Assembly: GCF_021390475.1 (NCBI RefSeq) | Contig: NZ_JAJUWS010000030.1 | Location: 1-64,000 of the forward strand | Length of the DNA: 64,000 bases | Origin: Streptomyces sp. ST2-7A | Lineage (GTDB): Bacteria > Actinomycetota > Actinomycetes > Streptomycetales > Streptomycetaceae | Reading direction: 5' to 3' | Part shown: positions 44,806-53,070 of the stretch, piece by piece | How the letters are laid out: every line of letters begins with the position of its first letter | Position numbering within the stretch: position 1 is the stretch's first letter | Program-made: the position numbers and the translations under genes | Notes under the pieces: model-generated | Databases searched by the model: none | Seen by the model: the letters and a program-made list of their open reading frames with translations, nothing else | Told to the model about the DNA's origin: nothing

Positions 44806-45636
44806 ATGAGCAAGCGCAATACGCAGGAAGCCAAGCGGGACGCCCGCGAACGGCTGCGGGCCGAGCGGGAGAAGCAGGCGAGGAAGGAGAAGATGCGCCG
44901 GCAGTTGACCGTCGGCGGCATCGTCGCCGGTGTGCTGGCCCTCGCGGTGCTGGTCGGCTTCACCATCGCCAACCTGGGCAGCGGCGGGGACTCCACCGAC
45001 TGGGAGGCGATCGCCGCCGACCTGGAGGAGCAGGGCGAGAACGCCGAGTACGCGATACCCGCCAACGCCTCGGGCGAGGACGGTCTGACGATATCCATCG
45101 GCGACGAGGGGGCGGCGGACGTCTTCTCCTTCTACGAGGAGCCCCGCTGCCCGGCCTGCGCCGACTTCGAGCGGACCACCGGTGACACCGTCGCCGACGG
45201 TATCGAGGGCGGGGACTTCCGCGGCGAGTGGACCTTCGGCACCTTCTTCGACGAGCAGATGAACGGCGGCACCGGTTCCAAGAACGCCATCAGCGCCCTG
45301 GGCGCCGCCCTGGACGTGAGCCCCGAGGCCTTCCTGGGCTACCTGCACGCCCTGTACTCGGAGGAGTTCCACACCAGCGACAACCGCGCGGACGACTTCG
45401 GTGACGACGACAAGCTGATCGAGGTCGGCCGCTCGGTGGAGGCGCTCTCCGACGACGCGGCCTTCTCGCAGTTCGAGGAGTCGGTGCGGGAGAGCACCTT
45501 CGCGGCCTGGTCGATCAGGATGGGCGAGAAGTTCGCCGACGACCCGGAGATCACCGGCACCCCGACCGTGCTGCTGAACGGCGAGCGGGTGGAGACCCCG
45601 CGCTCGCCGGAGGAGCTGCTGTCGCTGCTGGGCTGA
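44806..45636 (+). CDS. Membrane-anchored DsbA-like thiol-disulfide protein
   Basis: A 276-aa protein with a charged cytoplasmic tail (1-33), one membrane helix (34-56) and an extracytoplasmic thioredoxin-like domain. The redox motif is C115-P-A-C118 in FYEEPRCPACADFE, and the cis-proline is in GTPTVLLNG. It probably oxidises or isomerises disulfides in exported proteins. ATG 44806 follows GGAGA. A 16-bp hairpin follows the stop. Confidence 0.87.
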   Translation: MSKRNTQEAKRDARERLRAEREKQARKEKMRRQLTVGGIVAGVLALAVLVGFTIANLGSGGDSTDWEAIAADLEEQGENAEYAIPANASGEDGLTISIGDEGAADVFSFYEEPRCPACADFERTTGDTVADGIEGGDFRGEWTFGTFFDEQMNGGTGSKNAISALGAALDVSPEAFLGYLHALYSEEFHTSDNRADDFGDDDKLIEVGRSVEALSDDAAFSQFEESVRESTFAAWSIRMGEKFADDPEITGTPTVLLNGERVETPRSPEELLSLLG

Positions 45637-45642
45637 CGCCCG

Positions 45643-45677
45643 GGCCCCGGTCCCGGCGGTTCGCCGGGACCGGGGCC
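45643..45677 (+). terminator. Terminator of the DsbA-like gene
   Basis: Perfect 16-bp arms (45643-45658, 45662-45677) around a 3-nt loop begin 6 nt after the stop. The second arm belongs to the first unit of a tandem repeat. Confidence 0.8.
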
Positions 45678-45939
45678 GACCGACCACCCCGGCGGAGCCC
45701 CGAACCGCCGAACGGGGTGTCCGTATGCCGGACCGGATCGCCGGACGGGGCGACCGTGCCCTTCCCGCACCGGGCGGGGGACCGGGGCGGTCCGGGGCCG
45801 ACCGACCACCCCGGCGGGGGCGCCGGACCCCGGCTCCTCCGCCGGGGCGCCGGGTGGGCCGCCGGACGGGGCGACCGTGCCCCCTCCCCCGCCGGTCGCG
45901 CCGGCCCCGGGGACCGGGGCCGACCGATCGCCCCGGCGA
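45670..45939. repeat. Imperfect 122-bp tandem repeat, about two and a half copies
   Basis: A 26-bp segment at 45670-45695 recurs exactly at 45792-45817 and with three changes at 45914-45939, a constant period of 122 bp. A 21-bp segment at 45741-45761 recurs at 45862-45882. The remainder is diverged. The array fills most of the gap before phoD. No coding function is apparent. Confidence 0.8.
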
Positions 45940-46124
45940 GCGGCCGGACCGCCGAACCGCCGGAGGGGGTCCGTGTCCCGGACCGGGGCCGGACCGGGGT
46001 CGGGGAGACCGTTCGGCGACCGGCTCCGGACGCGCCGGCCAACCCCGATCGGCGGGCGGGCGAACTCTTCCCGGACACCGGTCCGTTGTCCCGCCGGCAC
46101 CTGTTCCGTCCCACTACCGGTCCG

Positions 46125-46130
46125 TAGCAT
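46125..46130 (+). promoter_or_regulatory. -10 hexamer TAGCAT before phoD
   Basis: TAGCAT ends 8 nt before GTG 46139, with no ribosome-binding site between, suggesting a leaderless mRNA. No clear -35 or PhoP direct-repeat box was seen. Confidence 0.45.
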
Positions 46131-46138
46131 CCTGCTCC

Positions 46139-47956
46139 GTGACCGAGACCCGCGAAACCCGTACCGGCACCACCCCCATCGATCCGCTCCGGGAGACCCC
46201 CGGCGCCGATGGCCCCGTCCTGCCCCCGCACCCCGGGACGGGGATCGCCCCGTCCGCCCCGGCCCGGCCGACCCTCCCGGCCGATGACCCTCCCGTGACC
46301 GGGGGCTCCGCGCCCTCGCGGCGCTCCGTGGTCGCCGCGGCGGCCGTCGGCGCCGCCGCCGTCCTCCCCCTGGCCTCCTCCCCCGCCGCCCGGGCCGCCG
46401 ACGCGGGCTCCCCCGCCGGTTCCGGAGACCCCGCCGACACCCTCTTCGCGCACGGTGTCGCCTCCGGTGACCCGCTGCCGGACGGTGTGCTGCTGTGGAC
46501 CCGGGTCACCCCCGTCCCGGAGGCCGCGCCGGGCTCCGGCCTCGGCCCCGCCGTGTCGGTGCGCTGGGAGGTCGCCGAGGACCCCGGGTTCCGCGTCGTC
46601 GTCGCCGAGGGCGCGGTGACCGCCACGGCCGTGACCGACCACACCGTCAAGGTGGACGTGCGCGGGTTGCGCCCGGCCCGCGACCACCACTACCGCTTCA
46701 CCGTCGAGGGCGTCCGCTCCCCGGTCGGGCGCACCCGCACCGCGCCGGCAGCCGAGGCGAGCCCGGACCGACTGCGGCTGGGCGTCGTCTCCTGCTCCAA
46801 CTACGAGGCCGGCCACTTCTCCGCCTACCGCCACCTCGCGGCCCGCGGTGACCTGGACGCGGTGCTGCACCTGGGCGACTACCTCTACGAGTACGGCACC
46901 GGCGAGTACCCCGCCCGCCCGACCCGGACCCACCTGCCGGCACACGAGATCCTGACCCTGGCCGACTACCGGCGGCGGCACGCCCACTACCGCTCCGACC
47001 CGGACCTGCGGGCGGTCACCGCCGCCCACCCGCTCATCGCCATCTGGGACGACCACGAGGTCGCCAACGACTGGTGGACCGACGGCGCCGAGAACCACAC
47101 GCCGGGCACGGAGGGCGAGTGGCGTGAGCGACTGGCCGCCGGGAAACGCGCCTACTTCGAGTGGATGCCGGTGCGGCCCTCCACCGAGGACACCGTCTTC
47201 CGGCGGCTGCGCTTCGGCACCCTGGCCGACCTGCACCTGCTGGACCTGCGGTCCTTCCGCGGCCGGCAGGTCACGCCCGGCAGCGGGGCGGTGGACTCCC
47301 CCGGGCGCTCCATCACCGGCCGGGCTCAGTTGGAGTGGCTGCTGAACGGCATCTCCGCCTCCCCCGCCCGGCGGCAGTTGATCGCCACCTCGGTGATGAT
47401 CTCCCCGGTGGCCTTCGGTTCCGTCCCGGCCCACCTGCTGGGTCCGATCGGGCAGTGCCTGGGCGTCCCGGCCGGGGGCCTGGCGATCAACACCGACCAG
47501 TGGGACGGCTACACCGCCGACCGGCAGCGGCTCCTGACCCACCTGCGGACGGAGGGAATCCGCGACGCGGTCTTCCTGACCGGCGACATCCACATGCACT
47601 GGGCCAACGAGGTGCCGGTGAACGCCGCCACGTACCCGCTGAGCCCATCGGTGGGCACGGAGTTCGTCGTCACCTCGGTGACCTCGGACAACCTCGACGA
47701 CATCCTGGGCGTCCCCCCGCAGACGGTGTCGCTCGTCGCCGAGGCGGCCATCCGGGCGGCCAACCGGCACGTGAAGTGGGTGGACCTCGACTCCCACGGC
47801 TACGGCGTGCTGGAGGTGCGCGCGAACGAGACCAGGATGGACTACTACGCGGTGACCGACCGCACGGACCCGGCGGCGGGCAGCCGACACCTGCGCTCCT
47901 ACCGCGCCGCCGCCGGCACGGGCCGGTTGGAGAGGGTCGCCAACCCCGTAGGCTGA
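46139..47956 (+). CDS. phoD: Alkaline phosphatase/phosphodiesterase PhoD, Tat-exported
   Basis: A 605-aa secreted phosphatase. A low-complexity N-tail (1-58) leads to a twin-arginine signal SRRSVVAAAAVG (60-71) and AxA cleavage region. A PhoD N-terminal domain (about 95-205) is followed by the metallophosphatase domain with SCSNYEAGH, HLGDYLYEYG, WDDHEVANDW and TGDIHMHW, the Ca/Fe ligand motifs. In S. coelicolor the equivalent gene is phosphate-regulated. The kinase gene begins 4 nt downstream. Confidence 0.9.
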   Translation: MTETRETRTGTTPIDPLRETPGADGPVLPPHPGTGIAPSAPARPTLPADDPPVTGGSAPSRRSVVAAAAVGAAAVLPLASSPAARAADAGSPAGSGDPADTLFAHGVASGDPLPDGVLLWTRVTPVPEAAPGSGLGPAVSVRWEVAEDPGFRVVVAEGAVTATAVTDHTVKVDVRGLRPARDHHYRFTVEGVRSPVGRTRTAPAAEASPDRLRLGVVSCSNYEAGHFSAYRHLAARGDLDAVLHLGDYLYEYGTGEYPARPTRTHLPAHEILTLADYRRRHAHYRSDPDLRAVTAAHPLIAIWDDHEVANDWWTDGAENHTPGTEGEWRERLAAGKRAYFEWMPVRPSTEDTVFRRLRFGTLADLHLLDLRSFRGRQVTPGSGAVDSPGRSITGRAQLEWLLNGISASPARRQLIATSVMISPVAFGSVPAHLLGPIGQCLGVPAGGLAINTDQWDGYTADRQRLLTHLRTEGIRDAVFLTGDIHMHWANEVPVNAATYPLSPSVGTEFVVTSVTSDNLDDILGVPPQTVSLVAEAAIRAANRHVKWVDLDSHGYGVLEVRANETRMDYYAVTDRTDPAAGSRHLRSYRAAAGTGRLERVANPVG

Positions 47957-47960
47957 GGCC

Positions 47961-49796
47961 ATGGTTGGGGGAAACCACGGGGGAAGTGCCGGTGGCGGGA
48001 GCGACGGACACGGCGGGGACGACCGCGAGCCGCCGGGAGGCGGGGCGCCGAGCCGGGGTGTCCCTCCCCCCGGGCCGCGCGGACGGGGCGTCGATCCCCG
48101 CGCCGTCGCGGCCGGGAGTGCCGGCCGGGCCGTGCCGGAGCCGGGCCGGGTCGGCGCGGAACTCGACGGCCGTTTCCTGCTGTTGGAGCGCCTGGGCACC
48201 GGCGGCATGGGAACGGTCTGGCGCGCCCGGGACACGGCGCTGGAACGCGAGGTCGCGATCAAGGAGGTGCGACCGCCGGAGGGCGCCCTCGACGCCCCCG
48301 GCGCCGCGCGACTGCGGGAGCGGGTGCTGCGGGAGGCCCGGGCCCTGGCCCGGATCGCCCACCCCCACGTGGTGACGGTGCACCACATCGTCGACGCCGG
48401 CCCCTTCCCGTGGATCGTCATGGAACTGCTGCCCGGCCGCACCCTGCGCGACCGGATCGCCGAGGGGCCGGTGCCGGTCGCCGAGGCCGTGCGTCACGGT
48501 CTCGGGGTCCTGGCGGCGCTGCGCGCCGCGCACGCGGCGGGAATCCTGCACCGGGACGTCAAGCCCGCCAACGTGCTGCTGCGCCCGGACGGTTCGGCGG
48601 TGCTCACCGACTTCGGCATCGCCGCCGTCCACGACGGCCCGGCGCTGACGATGGAGGGGCAGATCATCGGCTCGCCGGAGTACATGGCTCCCGAACGGGT
48701 GCGCGGTGGCGCCGACCTGCCGGCCGGGGACCTGTGGTCGCTGGGGGCGCTGCTGTACGAGTTGGTGGAGAACCGCTCGCCGATGCGGCGCGGCACGCTG
48801 ACGGCGACGCTGCTGGCGGTGGTGGAGGATCCCGTCCCGCCCGCGACCCGGGCCGGGGCCCTGGAACCGCTGCTGGCCGCCCTGCTGGTGAAGGACCCGG
48901 CCGCGCGCCCGGACGCGGAGCGGGTCGCGGAGGCGCTCCGACGGGCCGGGGCGGAGACGGCGTCGGGGGCCGCCACGGCGCCGCCGGTGCCCGCCGCGTC
49001 CACGGGGGCCGTCCCTCCCGCCCTCGTTCCGACGTACCTCCCACCGCCGGTCGTGCTCGCGGCGGACGCCCCGGCGGCGACCGGGCGGCGGGGGACCCGG
49101 ACGGTGACGGTCGTCGCCGCGGCGGTGCTGATCGCCGGCGGCGCGGTCCTGCTCCCCTCCCTGTGGCACGGCGGAGAGGGCTCCCCCGGCTCCGGGGGCA
49201 TCGGTTCCGGGGTGACCCCGGGCGCCGGCGCGGGAGACGAGGAGGACCCCGGCGCGGATACCGGCGCCGGAGACGCGGGGGCCGATGACATCGGTGCCGG
49301 CGGGCCCGACCCCGATGGGGGCCCCGCCGGAAGGGAGAACTCCGACCCGGACCCCACCGATCACGACGCCGAAACCCCCGGCACGGACTCCCCCGGCACG
49401 GGAGGGGACATCGGTACGACCGATCCCGTCGGCACCGGTCCCGGCGCGGTCCCCGATGCCGGGGACACCCCGTCCGGCTGGGTCGCCCAACTCTTCTCCG
49501 AACCGGTCTCCTCCGGCATCGAGGCGAGGGACCGGCGGTTGGCCGCGGTGCGGGCCGAGGTGCCGGAGGCCCGACTCCTGCTCAGCGACGACCACGCCTC
49601 GCTCAACCCCGGCTACTGGGTGGTGTACGCGCCGGGGCCCTTCGCCGACGGCCACGCGGCCGTGGCGTTCTGCGCCGAGCGGGGGCGGACCGGGTCCAAC
49701 GACTGCGTGGGCCGCTTCCTGAGCGGGGACGCCGCCGACCGGGATCTGGTCTGCCACCCGCGGGCGGGCGGGAACGGCCGGTGCGTGCGGTGGTGA
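47961..49796 (+). CDS. Membrane Ser/Thr protein kinase (PknB type without PASTA domains)
   Basis: A 611-aa receptor-like kinase. After a Gly/Pro-rich tail the kinase domain (70-330) shows LGTGGMGTVW (78-87), Lys101, HRDVKPAN (197-204), DFG (217-219) and GSPEYMAPE. One membrane helix lies near 380-402. The external part has a Gly/Asp/Pro linker (403-465) and a C-terminal domain of about 140 residues with WVVYAPGPFADGHAAVAFC, reminiscent of SPOR-like folds, with three more cysteines after it. TAGGCT in the end of phoD lies 6 nt before the ATG. Confidence 0.88.
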   Translation: MVGGNHGGSAGGGSDGHGGDDREPPGGGAPSRGVPPPGPRGRGVDPRAVAAGSAGRAVPEPGRVGAELDGRFLLLERLGTGGMGTVWRARDTALEREVAIKEVRPPEGALDAPGAARLRERVLREARALARIAHPHVVTVHHIVDAGPFPWIVMELLPGRTLRDRIAEGPVPVAEAVRHGLGVLAALRAAHAAGILHRDVKPANVLLRPDGSAVLTDFGIAAVHDGPALTMEGQIIGSPEYMAPERVRGGADLPAGDLWSLGALLYELVENRSPMRRGTLTATLLAVVEDPVPPATRAGALEPLLAALLVKDPAARPDAERVAEALRRAGAETASGAATAPPVPAASTGAVPPALVPTYLPPPVVLAADAPAATGRRGTRTVTVVAAAVLIAGGAVLLPSLWHGGEGSPGSGGIGSGVTPGAGAGDEEDPGADTGAGDAGADDIGAGGPDPDGGPAGRENSDPDPTDHDAETPGTDSPGTGGDIGTTDPVGTGPGAVPDAGDTPSGWVAQLFSEPVSSGIEARDRRLAAVRAEVPEARLLLSDDHASLNPGYWVVYAPGPFADGHAAVAFCAERGRTGSNDCVGRFLSGDAADRDLVCHPRAGGNGRCVRW

Positions 49797-49827
49797 GCCC
49801 CTCCGGGGCCGTCCGTCCCGACCCGTC

Positions 49828-50451
49828 TCACTCCCCGGCCGCGTCGAGTTCGGCGAGGAAGTCCAGCGCGATCGTCAGCGTCCGCTCGGTGGCCTCCGCG
49901 TCGTGGTCGGGCAGGTCCGGATCGGTGTACAGGTGACCGGCCCCCGGATACCGGAAGACCTCGAGGTCCACCCCCGCCCGGCGCATCCCCAGGTACCAGG
50001 CGGTCTGCCAGTCGTGCGGCTCGAAGGGGTCGGGGTCGGCGATGTGCAGCTGGGCGGGCAGGTCCGGGGCCGAGGCGTCCTCCGGCAGGTCGGCGGTGCC
50101 GTGCAACAGGAGCAGGCCGCGCGCCCGACTGTCGCCCAAGGCCACGGTCTGGGCGAGCGAGGCGCCCAGGGACAGGCCGGCGTAGACCGGGCGGCGCTCG
50201 GAGTGGGGGGCCGCCGCCCGGGCCGCGCGGCGCAGCAACTCCTCCCGGCCCACGGACTCCACCAGTTCAGCCGCCTTCTGCGTGTCGTCGGTGACGACGG
50301 GGGCGGCGGTTCCCGCCCCGCCCGGCCCGTCCGTTTCCGCGTAGAGGTCCGGCACGTGGACCGTGTGTCCGGCCGCGCGCAACCGCTCGGCGAGGTCGAG
50401 CACGGCGGGACGCAGTCCCAGGGCGGAGTGGAAGAGGATGACATCGGCCAC
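49828..50451 (-). CDS. Dienelactone hydrolase-family protein
   Basis: A 207-aa alpha/beta hydrolase. The nucleophile elbow is GLSLGA (Ser), the acid is probably in ADPDPFEP, and the histidine is in GAGHLY. The dienelactone hydrolase family usually has Cys at the nucleophile, so this Ser form may be a plain esterase. The GTG at 50451 gives MADVILFHSALG. It is convergent with the kinase gene. Substrate unknown. Confidence 0.82.
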   Translation of the reverse strand: MADVILFHSALGLRPAVLDLAERLRAAGHTVHVPDLYAETDGPGGAGTAAPVVTDDTQKAAELVESVGREELLRRAARAAAPHSERRPVYAGLSLGASLAQTVALGDSRARGLLLLHGTADLPEDASAPDLPAQLHIADPDPFEPHDWQTAWYLGMRRAGVDLEVFRYPGAGHLYTDPDLPDHDAEATERTLTIALDFLAELDAAGE

Positions 50452-50661
50452 GTCGGAGTCGCTTTCGGGTCGGCTGGTTCGGGTGGGTACGGGGCCCGGC
50501 GTCGGGGCGACGCGGACGCGGATCCGGGCCGGATCGCCGACGTCACCGGGGTGTCGGGGCCGACGGCGCGGCGTCGGCCCGTTCCCCGGGGGCCGACGGC
50601 GGCACCCGTTCGGCGGCACGCCCGGGGCGGGAGCGGGTCCCCGTCGGCCCATCCTGCCGGC

Positions 50662-50732
50662 TAGCCTGTGGCAGGGCCTCCCGACCCGCTTCCCGGTGGG
50701 CACGGCTCACCGGGAAGCGGGTCGGGAGGCCC
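50662..50732 (+). promoter_or_regulatory. -10-like hexamer followed by a 25-bp hairpin in the mscS leader
   Basis: TAGCCT (50662-50667) is followed 7 nt later by perfect 25-bp arms (50674-50698, 50708-50732) around a 9-nt loop. The hairpin lies 78 nt before the mscS start, between divergent genes, where no terminator is needed. It could be a 5-prime leader structure, or the terminator of an unseen transcript. Confidence 0.5.
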
Positions 50733-50810
50733 CGAGCGGAAGCACGACATGTCCGGTACGACGGCGTCCGGGCGATACACCCACGGATGGATTGAGGAGC
50801 TGACCGTTCG

Positions 50811-51953
50811 ATGAACGACGTCCTGCGGCCGGTGCTCGTGCTGGGCGGTGCCGTGGTGATCGCGGTGTTCCTGGGCTGGCTGATCGACCGGGGGCTGCGC
50901 AGCGCCACCCGGCGCAAGCCGCGGAACCGGCTGCCGCAGTTGCTGCGGCGCTGCCAGGCCCCCCTGCAGGTACTGCTGGTCTCCTCCGCCCTCCAGGTCG
51001 CCCACGGCCCCTCGGCCCTGGACATCCCGCAGAACGCGGTGATCGAGACGATCCTCGCGATCATCACCACGGCGGCCTCCGCCTGGCTGGCTATCGTGGC
51101 GGCGGGCGCGGTGGCGGAGAACATTCTCGCCTCCTACGCCGGGCGCACCGACGACATCGCCCGGGTGCGGCAGTTCCGCACCCAGCTGACCATCGTGCGA
51201 CGGGTGGTCACCACCATCCTCGCCATCGTGGCCAGCGCCATCGCGATCCTGGTGCTCTTCCCCGCGCTGCGGACGCTGGGCGCCTCGATGCTGGCCTCGG
51301 CCGGTGTGCTGGGCATCATCGCCGGTGTGGCCGCCCAGTCCATGCTCGGCAACCTCTTCGCCGGTCTGCAGATCGCCTTCGGCGACTCGGTGAAGATCGG
51401 CGACACGGTGGTGGTCGAGGGCGAGTGGGGCACCGTCGAGGAGATCTCGCTGGCCTTCATCACCATCCGGATCTGGGACGACCGGCGGCTGACGATGCCG
51501 GTCTCGCACTTCAACGGGCAGCCGTACGAGAACTGGTCACGCGGCGGCCACGAGATCACCGGCACGGTCTTCCTGTACCTGGACCACTCCACGCCGGTGG
51601 CCGAACTGCGCGAGCACCTGCACTCCTTCCTGCTGGGCCGCAAGGAGTGGGACGGCCGCAGCTGGAGTCTGGTGGTCACCGACACGACGGCGAGCAGCAT
51701 CGAGGTGCGGGCCGCGATGTCGGCGGCGAACTCCTCGGACGTGTGGGACCTGCGCTGTGCCGTGCGCGAGGAGCTGATCGGCTGGCTGCACCGCGAGTAT
51801 CCGCACGCCCTGCCCCGGATCAACACCGCCGCCGCCGTCCTGCCCGGGCCGCGTGAGCCCGCGGAGGGGGGCGGGCAGGACGCCGCGGCGGAGATCTCCG
51901 GGAACGGCGTCGCGCCGCCCCGGGCCCGGCGGGGCGCCGAGCGGCGGGAGTGA
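50811..51953 (+). CDS. mscS: Small-conductance mechanosensitive channel (MscS family)
   Basis: A 380-aa channel. Helices at about 5-22, 45-65, 78-105 and 130-155 precede the pore-lining TM3, GVLGIIAGVAAQSMLG. The beta domain contains GDSVKIGDTVVVEGEWGTVEE, and the C-terminal alpha-beta domain runs to about 345. A disordered, Glu/Arg/Ala-rich tail ends it. It would release osmolytes on hypo-osmotic shock. Confidence 0.88.
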   Translation: MNDVLRPVLVLGGAVVIAVFLGWLIDRGLRSATRRKPRNRLPQLLRRCQAPLQVLLVSSALQVAHGPSALDIPQNAVIETILAIITTAASAWLAIVAAGAVAENILASYAGRTDDIARVRQFRTQLTIVRRVVTTILAIVASAIAILVLFPALRTLGASMLASAGVLGIIAGVAAQSMLGNLFAGLQIAFGDSVKIGDTVVVEGEWGTVEEISLAFITIRIWDDRRLTMPVSHFNGQPYENWSRGGHEITGTVFLYLDHSTPVAELREHLHSFLLGRKEWDGRSWSLVVTDTTASSIEVRAAMSAANSSDVWDLRCAVREELIGWLHREYPHALPRINTAAAVLPGPREPAEGGGQDAAAEISGNGVAPPRARRGAERRE

Positions 51954-52055
51954 GTCCCGAAGCCGGGCCCGACACCTCCGAACCCCACCGGGTCCGGGCC
52001 GCGTCGGGGCCCGGACCCCCTACGGACACGGGCCCGCCTCGGATCCGGCCCGGGG

Positions 52056-53003
52056 TCAGGAGCTCTCGGCGCGGATGGTGTCCAGGGCGTTCGCCAGGTC
52101 CTCCGGGTACTCCGAGGAGAACTCCGCCCACCGGCCGTCGGCCGGGTGCTCGAAGCCCAGGTTCTTCGCGTGCAGCCACTGCCGGCCCAGGCCCAGCCGG
52201 CGGGCCAGGGTCGGGTCGGCGCCGTAGGTGAGGTCGCCGACGCAGGGGTGGCGGTGGGCGGACATGTGCACCCGGATCTGGTGGGTGCGGCCGGTCTCCA
52301 GTTTGATGTCCAGCAGGCTGGCGGCCCGGAACGCCTCGATCAGGTCGTAGTGCGTGATCGAGGGCTTGCCGGCGGCGGTGACGGCCCACTTCCAGTCGTG
52401 CTTGGGGTGCCGGCCGACCGGGGCGTCGATGGTGCCGCTGAGCGGGTCGGGGTGACCCTGCACCAGCGCGTGGTACCGCTTGTCCACGGTGCGCTCGCGG
52501 AACTGCTGCTTGAGCAGGGTGTAGGCGTGCTCGGACTTGGCCACCACCATCAGGCCGGAGGTGCCGACGTCCAGGCGGTGCACGATGCCCTGTCGCTCGG
52601 CCGCGCCGGAGGTGGCCACGGTGAAGCCGGCGGCGGCCAGGCCGCCGATGACCGTGGGGCCGCTCCAGCCGGGGCTGGGGTGGGCGGCCACCCCGACCGG
52701 CTTGTCGACCACGACCAGGTCGTCGTCGTCGTGGACGATTCCCATCCCCTCGACCGGCTCGGCGACCACCCGCACGGCGGTCGGCGGGGCGGGCATCTCC
52801 ACCTCCAGCCAGGAGCCGCCGGTGACCCGCTCCGACTTGCCGACCTCCGCGCCGTCCAGACGCACCTTCCCCTCGGCCGCCAGTTCGGCCGCCTTGGTGC
52901 GGGAGAAGCCCAGCAGCCGGGCGAGGGCGGCGTCGACCCGCTCCCCTTCCAGTCCTTCGGGCACGGGCAGGGTTCGGGTTTCGGGCACGCTGTTCACCCA
53001 CAT
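52056..53003 (-). CDS. rluD: RluD-like 23S rRNA pseudouridine synthase
   Basis: A 315-aa RluA-family enzyme. Residues 18-80 are an S4 RNA-binding domain. The catalytic domain carries HRLDVGTSGLM with Asp145, and RTHQIRVHM. In other streptomycetes this gene is followed upstream by lspA. Here xylH lies 68 bp away instead, marking a rearranged junction. Confidence 0.9.
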   Translation of the reverse strand: MWVNSVPETRTLPVPEGLEGERVDAALARLLGFSRTKAAELAAEGKVRLDGAEVGKSERVTGGSWLEVEMPAPPTAVRVVAEPVEGMGIVHDDDDLVVVDKPVGVAAHPSPGWSGPTVIGGLAAAGFTVATSGAAERQGIVHRLDVGTSGLMVVAKSEHAYTLLKQQFRERTVDKRYHALVQGHPDPLSGTIDAPVGRHPKHDWKWAVTAAGKPSITHYDLIEAFRAASLLDIKLETGRTHQIRVHMSAHRHPCVGDLTYGADPTLARRLGLGRQWLHAKNLGFEHPADGRWAEFSSEYPEDLANALDTIRAESS

Positions 53004-53070
53004 GAGTATGCCGGACGGGGCACGGCCGCCCGGACCGCGCCAGTGGGAGGCCGGTCGTCGGGGCCCGCCG

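Noticed and set aside
45670..45939. CRISPR array
   Set aside because: The period is 122 bp with diverged but related intervening sequence, no cas genes and only about three units.
46080..46139. PhoP box before phoD
   Set aside because: The expected 11-nt direct repeats with GTTCA-like cores could not be found in the sequence upstream of the start.
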